This document shows positions 29,778 to 35,954 of a stretch of DNA of 35,954 bases, in pieces. The notes beneath the pieces were generated by a model, which did no database searches, was not told the DNA's origin, and was given only the letters and a program-made list of their open reading frames with translations. Each line of letters begins with the position of its first letter. The first letter of the stretch is position 1. Position numbers and translations under genes: made by a program. Origin of the DNA: an uncultured Clostridium sp. (lineage in GTDB: Bacteria; Cyanobacteriota; Vampirovibrionia; Gastranaerophilales; Gastranaerophilaceae); assembly GCA_958449715.1 (NCBI GenBank), contig CAUDIU010000009.1, positions 1 through 35,954 of the forward strand. Direction: 5' to 3'.

Positions 29778-30170
29778 TTAGTTATTTAAAGTTGCCTTTA
29801 ATCTTGCCATTGCTCTTGCAATAGCTGCTTCTGCTCTTTTTGCATCGATTTCAGCGTCCATATCTGCAAGTCTTGCTTGAGCTCTTTTTAGAGCATCTTT
29901 TGCTCTGGCAACGTCGATTTCATCTCCGCATTCTGCAGTGTCAGTTAGAATTAAAGCTTCTCCATCTTTGAATTGTAAAACACCCCCCATTGTTGTAAAG
30001 TATTTTACATCTTCTTCTTTTACAGCTTTTGTAACTCCAATATCCAAAGCAGCCATAATTGGAACGTGATTTTTTAATATACCAATTTCTCCATTTGTTG
30101 TTTTAGTATATATTTCATTTACGTCTTCATCAAAGACAACTCTTTCATGTGTAATTATTTTTAAATGCAT
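29778..30170 (-). CDS. atpC: ATP synthase F1 subunit epsilon
   Basis: The epsilon subunit couples rotor and stator and inhibits ATP hydrolysis. The beta-sandwich domain is seen in HLKIITHERVVFDEDVNEIY, NGEIGILKNHVPIMAALDIG; the C-terminal two helices are Ala/Arg rich (AKDALKRAQARLADMDAEID). The 130-residue length is standard. It lies six bases after atpD and ends the operon. The pair atpD-atpC without other atp genes mirrors the cyanobacterial atpBE arrangement. Confidence 0.95.
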   Translation of the reverse strand: MHLKIITHERVVFDEDVNEIYTKTTNGEIGILKNHVPIMAALDIGVTKAVKEEDVKYFTTMGGVLQFKDGEALILTDTAECGDEIDVARAKDALKRAQARLADMDAEIDAKRAEAAIARAMARLKATLNN

Positions 30171-30176
30171 AATTTA

Positions 30177-31586
30177 TTATCCTTTAAGAGTTTTTGCTTT
30201 TTCGATTGCTTCTTCAATTGTTCCTACCATATAGAAAGCTTGTTCCGGTAAATTATCATGCTTTCCTTCGATAATTTCTTTAAAGCCTCTTATAGTATCT
30301 TCTAATTTTACGTATTTACCTGCAATTCCTGAGAATTTTTCAGCTACGAAGAATGGTTGTGACAAGAATTTTTGAATTTTTCTTGCTCTGTTTACTGTTT
30401 CTTTATCTTCTTCTGATAATTCGTCCATACCAAGAATTGCGATGATATCTTGTAATTCTTTATATTTTTGCAAGATTTCAAGAACTTTTCTTGTTGTATT
30501 GTAGTGTTCTTCTCCGATAATATTTGGATCTAATACTCTTGAAGATGATTCAAGAGGATCTACTGCAGGATAAATACCTAAAGATGCAATTTGTCTTGAC
30601 AATACAGTAGATGCATCTAAGTGTGAGAATGTTGTTGCAGGTGCCGGGTCTGTCAAGTCATCTGCTGGCACATAAATTGCTTGTACAGATGTGATAGATC
30701 CGTCTTTTGTAGATGTAATTCTTTCTTGTAATTCACCCATTTCATTTGCAAGTGTTGGTTGATAACCTACAGCTGATGGCATACGCCCTAATAGGGCAGA
30801 TACTTCAGAACCTGCTTGAGTAAATCTGAATATGTTATCTACGAATAATAATACGTCTTGCTTTGAAAAGTCTCTAAAATATTCAGCAGCTGTAAGAGCA
30901 GATAGACCAACTCTCATTCTTGCTCCTGGTGGTTCGTTCATTTGTCCGTATATTAGTGCTACTTTGTCGATAACGCCAGATTCTTTCATTTCGTTCCACA
31001 AGTCGTTACCTTCACGAGTTCTTTCTCCTACACCACCAAATACTGAAACTCCGGCATGTTCCATTGCAATGTTGTGAATTAGTTCCATGATTAATACTGT
31101 TTTACCAACTCCGGCACCACCGAATAGCCCAATTTTCCCACCTTTTTGATATGGTTGTAATAAGTCAATTGCTTTAATACCTGTTTCAAGAATTTCAATA
31201 TTAGTGTTTTGGTCTACTAATTTTGGAGATTCTCTATGTATTGGTAAATATGTATCAGTTTCAATTGGTCCCATTTTGTCTACAGGATCTCCTGTTACAT
31301 TTAAAATTCTGCCTAAGATAGGTTTACCTACAGGAATTTTGATTGGCTCATTTGTGTTAATAACTTTCATTCCTCTTTTTAAACCGTCAGTCGAAGCCAT
31401 TGCAACTGCTCTTACTTTGTTAGAACCAAGCATTTGTTGAACTTCAGCTACGATGTATGAGCCGTCTTCTTTATAAATGTGTAATGCTGTGTAAATTTCA
31501 GGTAAATCCCCTTGTTGAAACTCAATGTCAATTACAGGACCGATAATTTTAGTAATTAAGCCCTCATTTTTAGTTAATGTATCCAT
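30177..31586 (-). CDS. atpD: ATP synthase F1 subunit beta
   Basis: The catalytic subunit of F1. The P-loop GGAGVGKTVLIMELIHNIA, the arginine-rich GVGERTREGNDLW, QMNEPPGARMRVGLSALTAA and the ATP-synthase signature PAVDPLESSS are all intact in 469 residues. The start has GGAGAGAGGAAA upstream. It has its own promoter and only atpC follows; the alpha, gamma, delta and Fo genes are not in the window. Confidence 0.98.
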   Translation of the reverse strand: MDTLTKNEGLITKIIGPVIDIEFQQGDLPEIYTALHIYKEDGSYIVAEVQQMLGSNKVRAVAMASTDGLKRGMKVINTNEPIKIPVGKPILGRILNVTGDPVDKMGPIETDTYLPIHRESPKLVDQNTNIEILETGIKAIDLLQPYQKGGKIGLFGGAGVGKTVLIMELIHNIAMEHAGVSVFGGVGERTREGNDLWNEMKESGVIDKVALIYGQMNEPPGARMRVGLSALTAAEYFRDFSKQDVLLFVDNIFRFTQAGSEVSALLGRMPSAVGYQPTLANEMGELQERITSTKDGSITSVQAIYVPADDLTDPAPATTFSHLDASTVLSRQIASLGIYPAVDPLESSSRVLDPNIIGEEHYNTTRKVLEILQKYKELQDIIAILGMDELSEEDKETVNRARKIQKFLSQPFFVAEKFSGIAGKYVKLEDTIRGFKEIIEGKHDNLPEQAFYMVGTIEEAIEKAKTLKG

Positions 31587-31609
31587 TTCCTCTCTCCTTT
31601 TATATTCAA

Positions 31610-31637
31610 ATTATATTACAAGAAAAAAAATAAACAA
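31610..31637 (-). promoter_or_regulatory. Promoter of atpD-atpC
   Basis: On the minus strand TTGTTT (31637-31632), 16 bases, then a perfect TATAAT (31615-31610). The leader would be about 17 bases with the GGAGAGAGG ribosome binding site. Confidence 0.55.
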
Positions 31638-31730
31638 TAATTAAGATTTATATTATAATGTAAAATTTATTCATATTACACTAGCAAAAAATTTTTTTCT
31701 CATGTATTATTACATTCATAATAAATTTAT

Positions 31731-32600
31731 ATGGATGATATAATGCAATTATTGATTGATAAAGAACTAAATTCCAGTGATAAAATATTGAAGCCGGACT
31801 TCAATTCAAGAACTGGTCGAGAATTACTCGCTTTTTACCTCCAAACAAAATTTAAACAAATTCTTGCGTATGACAAACGTTGCGAAACTCCTATTTTTAA
31901 GGAAGTTAGTCCTACATTTATTGCAAGATTTACTAAAAGGTTGATTAATAATCCTTCAAGACGTTTTCTAATTGGTATTACAGGCGAGTCTGCATCTGGT
32001 AAATCTACAATGTGTAGAGAAATTAAAAATATTATAGAACAATTATCAATGCCAGTATCTGTTTTGAGTACTGATAATTATTTTAACGATATTTCTGATT
32101 TGATAAAAAAATATGGAAGCTTCGATAATTTGACTGATAATGGATATGATATTGATGCTCCCGAAAGTTTTCAATTAGATTTATTAAAAAGAGATTTGGA
32201 AGCTTTAGCTCTAGGCGAAACTATTATGGCTCCAAGATATGTCCCAAATGGTACAGGAGTATCAATTCCAAATTCTTTGGAAGTTAGGTCTGATAAAGTT
32301 GTAGTTGTAGAAGGTATTGCAACTATGTATCGAGATGTAAAAGATGTTTTTGATATAAAAATTTATATAGAAACAGATAATACAATAAGAAGAGAACGAT
32401 TTATAAAAAGAGCTAAAGCTGAACGTAATCAAAATGAAGAAAATGCAATAAAACAATGGGAGTATTTGTTGCATGCTGGAGAAAAATATGTAGTTCCAGG
32501 TCGTGATTATGCTGATTTTGTAATTGATGGAAATTCTGATTTAAGGTATTTTGATCAGATTTTAGAATATATTCATACAATTACTAATAATTTTCAGTAA
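31731..32600 (+). CDS. Uridine kinase-like / phosphoribulokinase-family P-loop kinase
   Basis: A 289-residue protein with a P-loop GESASGKST (residues 85-93) inside a uridine-kinase-type fold: STDNYFND carries the family Asp-Asn-Tyr-Phe, then DIDAPESFQLDLLKRDLEAL, APRYVPNGTG and VVVEGIATMYRDVKDVFD (Walker B side), and a lid with RRERFIKRAKAER. An extra ~75 residues precede the P-loop. Nucleoside or sugar phosphorylation is likely; the substrate is not certain. The ATG at 31731 lacks a ribosome binding site; another in-frame ATG at 31743 is possible. CATAAT at 31717 could be its -10 box. It is divergent from atpD with no terminator seen after it. Confidence 0.8.
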   Translation: MDDIMQLLIDKELNSSDKILKPDFNSRTGRELLAFYLQTKFKQILAYDKRCETPIFKEVSPTFIARFTKRLINNPSRRFLIGITGESASGKSTMCREIKNIIEQLSMPVSVLSTDNYFNDISDLIKKYGSFDNLTDNGYDIDAPESFQLDLLKRDLEALALGETIMAPRYVPNGTGVSIPNSLEVRSDKVVVVEGIATMYRDVKDVFDIKIYIETDNTIRRERFIKRAKAERNQNEENAIKQWEYLLHAGEKYVVPGRDYADFVIDGNSDLRYFDQILEYIHTITNNFQ

Positions 32601-32690
32601 ATGTTAAATAATTTTTATATATTTAAAAAGTAAATATAGCTTGAATTTTATTGTGTTTTTATTTTTTCTGGCTTAATACTTTTGACTTTT

Positions 32691-32719
32691 TTGCCACAAT
32701 ATTAAAAGTATGGTACAAT
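32691..32719 (+). promoter_or_regulatory. Promoter of the pilP-pilQ-pilB operon
   Basis: TTGCCA (32691-32696), 17 bases, then TACAAT (32714-32719) with an extended TGG. The start near 32726 leaves a leader of ~105 bases. Two further TATAAT hexamers (32795, 32810) lie in that leader but lack -35 boxes. Nothing else is seen in the 230-base gap. Confidence 0.6.
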
Positions 32720-32830
32720 TAAATTAATTATAATATTGTGAAATTTTAAAATGAAATACTCTAAATAATTGATACGATAATAAATATATTTCACTATAAT
32801 GTTATAGGATATAATAGAAATAGGTGGCAA

Positions 32831-33553
32831 GTGAGTAAAAATTTTATTGATAGATTTTATGAAGAAGATACGCAAGACCGTTTTTGGAGCTTAAATAAGA
32901 AGATCGGTGTATGTCTTGGCGTTTTATTTCTCGGAATTATAATGATAAACACAACTGGCTGTACACAAAATGGAACAGAAGAAGTTGCTGTTGAAGAACC
33001 TGCAGCAGTAGAAGTTCCAAAAGAAACGGTTAAAGTCGGCAATGATGGTGTAAATGCTGCAATTGCTCCTGATGATGTGTCAATTGTGGCTGATCAAGCC
33101 GCTAAAGATAATACAATGATTGCAATGTCTGTAGAAGATCTTGGTAGATCTGATCCTTTTTTACCTGAAAGAGAAAGTGTTGCAAAAACAAAACCAAAAC
33201 CAAAGCCAAAACCAAAACCAAAATTTGCCGCAGATTTATTGCCGCCACCAGAATCTCTATCATTTGATACGACGGCTACTAATGTTATGTCAACAAAAAT
33301 TTCCGGAATTATGTATGATAAATATAATCCTTCAGCAATTTTAAATATCAATGGTATGGATTATTTGGTAAGATCTGGAGATTATATAAACGGTTATAAA
33401 ATATTATCAATAAGTAAAGATACTGTTACAGTACAATATGGTGCAAATGTTTACAAAGCAAGTGTTGGTGAATTGTTTGCAAGTAACGGAATTAACTATA
33501 ACTCAATTTCAAATTTAGAAAATAAATTTGGAAGTAGGAATAATAATCAATAA
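32831..33553 (+). CDS. pilP: PilP-like type IV pilus assembly protein
   Basis: PilP links the inner-membrane pilus platform to the secretin. This 240-residue protein has a membrane segment (about 25-40) followed by a cysteine (NTTGC) that could be a weak lipobox, a Glu/Val/Pro-rich stretch, the LGRSDPFLPE motif typical of PilP, a rigid Lys-Pro repeat (six-base unit repeated near 33190-33222) and a C-terminal beta domain (KISGIMYDKYNPSAILNING, VRSGDYINGYKILSISKDTV). The GTG start has AGGTGG five bases upstream. The secretin gene follows 28 bases later, which supports the assignment. Sequence similarity to named PilP is modest. Confidence 0.7.
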   Translation: MSKNFIDRFYEEDTQDRFWSLNKKIGVCLGVLFLGIIMINTTGCTQNGTEEVAVEEPAAVEVPKETVKVGNDGVNAAIAPDDVSIVADQAAKDNTMIAMSVEDLGRSDPFLPERESVAKTKPKPKPKPKPKFAADLLPPPESLSFDTTATNVMSTKISGIMYDKYNPSAILNINGMDYLVRSGDYINGYKILSISKDTVTVQYGANVYKASVGELFASNGINYNSISNLENKFGSRNNNQ

Positions 33554-33581
33554 TAAAGAATATTAATAATCAGGAGCAGAT

Positions 33582-35546
33582 ATGAAAAATAAAATTTTAA
33601 ACAAAGTTATTGCAAGTTTAATGTTAACAACATTTGTTTTGTCAAATAGCATGTTAACAGTTTTTGCGATGGAAGATGCGGGGATTGTTCAATATGGCAG
33701 TTCTAGCAGGCCAGCATTGAGAAATGAGGGTGATTATTCTTTAAGATTAAAGGGGGATGTAAGCTTTATAAAGAAAAATCCTCAAATCAGCATAAGTTTA
33801 CGTGATTCAGATGTTAAACAAGTTTTACGTATGTTTGCGGATAAGGCTGGAATGAATATTGTTTTCCATAGTTCAGTTGCAGGAACGGTTACATTGGATT
33901 TAGTTGATGTTCCATTGAATGAAGCTTTTGATATGGTTATGGAAATTAATGACCTAAACTATGTTGTCGATGGCAAAACTATGATTGTTGCAAAAGCTGG
34001 TACAAGCGGATTTAATTTTGCAAAACAAGATATGACATTGATTCCGGTAAAATACCTTAATGCTGCTGCTTTAGCAGAGTTCTTAAATAAAAATATTTAT
34101 GGTATTCATAGACCAGGTTTTTCTGATTCTGATATCGTTACAACAAATCCTTCAACAAACGAATTAATTGTATTCGGAACAAAAAATGATGTTGCGATTG
34201 CAAAAAAAATAGTTGATAAATTTGATAAAAAACCTCAAACAACAACTTTTAAAGTAAATCATACTACTCCTGCAGAGATGGCTAATATGGTTTGTAATAT
34301 GTTGCTTCCTGCTGCAGGTTCAGGTGCTGGTGGAAGTTCTGGAAGTTCTGGTGGTGGTTCTCCTAGTACATCAGCTCCAACAACTCCTCCACCACCACAA
34401 CCAAATTCAAGTGTTTCAGTAAAAGACGATGCTGGATCATCTACTGGCGGTGCTGCAGGTATTGTTACTGGTGCAGCAGCTGATGCTGGAGCTGATGCTA
34501 GTGGCGGTGGCGCAGCAGGTGGCGGCGGTGGCAGTAGTATGGCTTTAAATGCTGGTACTGTTGCTTGTACTGTTGACGGTCAGTTAAGTGGTTCTGTAAG
34601 CTCTTTTAACTTACAAAATATGACAGTTGCATATTATTCTCAACTTGGAACTATAAGTATTATTGGTGGTTCTGAAAAACAAATAGAAATGATTAAAGAC
34701 TTTATTGCTCAAACTGATAAAAAACAACCTCAAGCATATCTTGAAGTTGCAATTATTGAGTTAAACGAAGAAGGTAGCAAAACTTTACAAAATAACTGGA
34801 CATTCTTAAGTAATGCATTTTCTGCAACTTTTGATGGTGAAACTACAAAAACTGATCCAATGCACCCAATATTCTTTAAAGGTAGTGGGTATGAAGTATG
34901 GGATACCAGTGGTGATGAACCTGAGTTAATAAGTACTTTAACACCATTTAAAGGACCTGTTAATATTTCATATGCAATCAATTATTTAGTAAGAAATGCT
35001 AAAGGTCGTGTTGTATCAAATCCTAGAATTTTGATTACAAACGGAGAAGAAGCTACAATTGATATTACTCAAGATTATATTGAATCTACAGAAACAGAAC
35101 AAAGTGCATATACTGGTGGTACATTAGCTACAAGAACTTATAATATTGGTAGTGATGCAGGTATAAAAGTAGGTATTACTCCATTTATAAGTCCGGATGG
35201 TTATGTAACATTAAATATAAAACCTGAATATGCGACTATTTTATCTCAGGTTACTGCTCAGGATGCAGGTGGTCAATATATTGCAGCTACTTTATTATCT
35301 CGTAGAAACTTAGATTTGAAAAATGTTCGTATTAAAGATGGTGAAACTTTAGTAATCGGTGGTTTAATCGGAGAAGAAGAACAAAAAACAATTGGAAAAG
35401 TTCCAGTATTAGGCGATATACCTTTGATTGGTACTTTATTTAGATCAACATCTTCTACTAAAAAGAAAACAGAAATGGTTATCATGATTACTCCAAAAAT
35501 TATAACTGATACTGAAGATGCAACAGGTAATATAGAAACATTATAA
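33582..35546 (+). CDS. pilQ: PilQ/GspD-family secretin
   Basis: Secretins form the outer-membrane gate for type IV pili or type II secretion. The 654-residue protein has a signal peptide (cleavage likely after TVFA, residue ~29), an STN-like domain (about 68-137), a secretin N domain (about 150-225), a third N domain interrupted by a Gly/Ser/Ala/Pro-rich insert (about 244-321), and the C-terminal secretin domain (about 470-640) with the signature VPVLGDIPLIGTLFRST. Its only two cysteines, C238 and C329, flank the insert. AGGAG supports the start. It is between the PilP-like gene and a PilB/GspE gene, so pilus use is favoured. Confidence 0.93.
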   Translation: MKNKILNKVIASLMLTTFVLSNSMLTVFAMEDAGIVQYGSSSRPALRNEGDYSLRLKGDVSFIKKNPQISISLRDSDVKQVLRMFADKAGMNIVFHSSVAGTVTLDLVDVPLNEAFDMVMEINDLNYVVDGKTMIVAKAGTSGFNFAKQDMTLIPVKYLNAAALAEFLNKNIYGIHRPGFSDSDIVTTNPSTNELIVFGTKNDVAIAKKIVDKFDKKPQTTTFKVNHTTPAEMANMVCNMLLPAAGSGAGGSSGSSGGGSPSTSAPTTPPPPQPNSSVSVKDDAGSSTGGAAGIVTGAAADAGADASGGGAAGGGGGSSMALNAGTVACTVDGQLSGSVSSFNLQNMTVAYYSQLGTISIIGGSEKQIEMIKDFIAQTDKKQPQAYLEVAIIELNEEGSKTLQNNWTFLSNAFSATFDGETTKTDPMHPIFFKGSGYEVWDTSGDEPELISTLTPFKGPVNISYAINYLVRNAKGRVVSNPRILITNGEEATIDITQDYIESTETEQSAYTGGTLATRTYNIGSDAGIKVGITPFISPDGYVTLNIKPEYATILSQVTAQDAGGQYIAATLLSRRNLDLKNVRIKDGETLVIGGLIGEEEQKTIGKVPVLGDIPLIGTLFRSTSSTKKKTEMVIMITPKIITDTEDATGNIETL

Positions 35547-35561
35547 ATATAAACAAATAAG

Positions 35562-35954
35562 ATGAACGAGCTATTAAACAGATTAAAAAACAGTGTTAAT
35601 TTTCAAATACTGAATAAGATAGAGAGTACACTATTGGAACAATACAAATTTGTTCCAATTAGTGTTAAAGATAATTTTCTGTTTGTAGCAATCAATTCTT
35701 CATCTGACAAAGATGTAATAAATCTAAAGTTAAAAGAATATTTTCCACAGCAAGTTAAGTTTATTCAAGTTCCTGATCAAGATTTATTTGATTTGATTTC
35801 AAGTTTAAAACAGGATATGCAAAAAGATACTGTTGATGATGGAACTTCAAAACAGGTAAAACTTGGTGAATTATTAGTCCAAAAGGGTTATATAAATGAT
35901 GTTCAGTTATTGCAAGCATTAGCTGAAAGCAAACGTCAAAAAATACCTATTGGT
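35562..35954 (+). CDS. pilB: PilB/GspE-type assembly ATPase, N-terminal part (runs off window)
   Basis: The frame from ATG at 35562 stays open to the last base (131 codons). After a ~100-residue N-terminal part (MNELLNRLKNSVNFQIL...) it carries KLGELLVQKGYINDVQLLQA, which is the start of the MshEN/GspE N-terminal domain found in extension ATPases of type IV pili and type II secretion. The P-loop ATPase core lies outside the window. It begins 15 bases after the secretin stop with no clear ribosome binding site. PilB versus GspE, or another MshEN protein, cannot be decided from this part. Confidence 0.75.
   Translation, partial: MNELLNRLKNSVNFQILNKIESTLLEQYKFVPISVKDNFLFVAINSSSDKDVINLKLKEYFPQQVKFIQVPDQDLFDLISSLKQDMQKDTVDDGTSKQVKLGELLVQKGYINDVQLLQALAESKRQKIPIG

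Noticed and set aside
32682..32687. TTGACT as -35 box for the pilus operon
   Set aside because: The spacing to TACAAT would be 26 bases; TTGCCA at 32691 gives the correct 17.
33094..33351. Minus-strand frame with a Gly-Phe repeat
   Set aside because: It is the antisense shadow of the Lys-Pro repeat in the PilP-like gene.
1..35954. CRISPR arrays, insertion sequences, prophage or integron features
   Set aside because: I saw no regularly spaced repeats, transposase or integrase motifs, or phage structural genes.

Overview
The window looks like chromosomal DNA from an AT-rich, non-photosynthetic relative of the Cyanobacteria, most likely a gut-type Gastranaerophilales/Melainabacteria (Vampirovibrionia) genome. 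This is inference from gene content, not from a marker-gene search. The signs are an atpD-atpC pair separate from other ATP synthase genes (as in Cyanobacteria), a minC-minD-minE cluster, an NrtR-type Nudix regulator, prepilins with the N-terminus FTLAEVL and a C-terminal GKKGPN motif, and type IV pilus genes. I see no prophage, insertion sequence, CRISPR array or rRNA gene, so this is mostly core genome.

Layout. 1-1.3 kb: 3' part of a bifunctional adhE running in from the left edge, with a terminator. 1.37-3.9 kb: tRNA-Cys, a small unknown gene, a secreted TPM-domain protein, a degenerate nucleotidyltransferase-like protein, tRNA-Val preceded by an odd split tRNA-like hairpin element, and an unknown gene. 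3.9-6.7 kb (minus): gcvT-gcvH-gcvPA without gcvPB. 6.8-7.6 kb: a prepilin-like gene. 7.6-8.6 kb (minus): a DnaJ-family protein. 8.8-17.9 kb (minus): the S10/spc ribosomal protein cluster from rpsJ to rplR, ending early (no rpsE) and split by a terminator between rpsN and rpsH. 18.1-20.6 kb (minus): minC-minD-minE with unusually large acidic additions in MinC and MinE. 20.7-21.6 kb (minus): a transglycosylase-like protein. 21.8-24.8 kb (plus): a tight NrtR-secG-tcdA-SDR-HD operon. 24.8-26.2 kb (minus): an unknown gene and a GT9 glycosyltransferase. 26.2-27.8 kb: comM/yifB. 27.8-28.5 kb (minus): a second prepilin whose leader carries a C10 tract that puts it out of frame. 28.6-29.7 kb (minus): paired half-size chromate transporters. 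29.8-31.6 kb (minus): atpD-atpC. 31.7-32.6 kb: a uridine-kinase-like protein. 32.8 kb to the end: a PilP-like protein, a PilQ-type secretin and the start of a PilB/GspE ATPase.

How the genes fit together. The right end is a type IV pilus/type II secretion assembly operon, and the two prepilins elsewhere are candidate substrates of that machine. The C10 tract suggests that one of them may be phase variable. The ribosomal and min regions carry much non-coding structure: a multi-hairpin RNA between rpsJ and rplC, hairpins at several ribosomal stop codons, and an inverted repeat centred on the minC promoter. Several promoters (TPM gene, chromate transporter, perhaps GT9 and comM) have their -10 box 6-7 bases before the start codon and no ribosome binding site, suggesting leaderless mRNAs.
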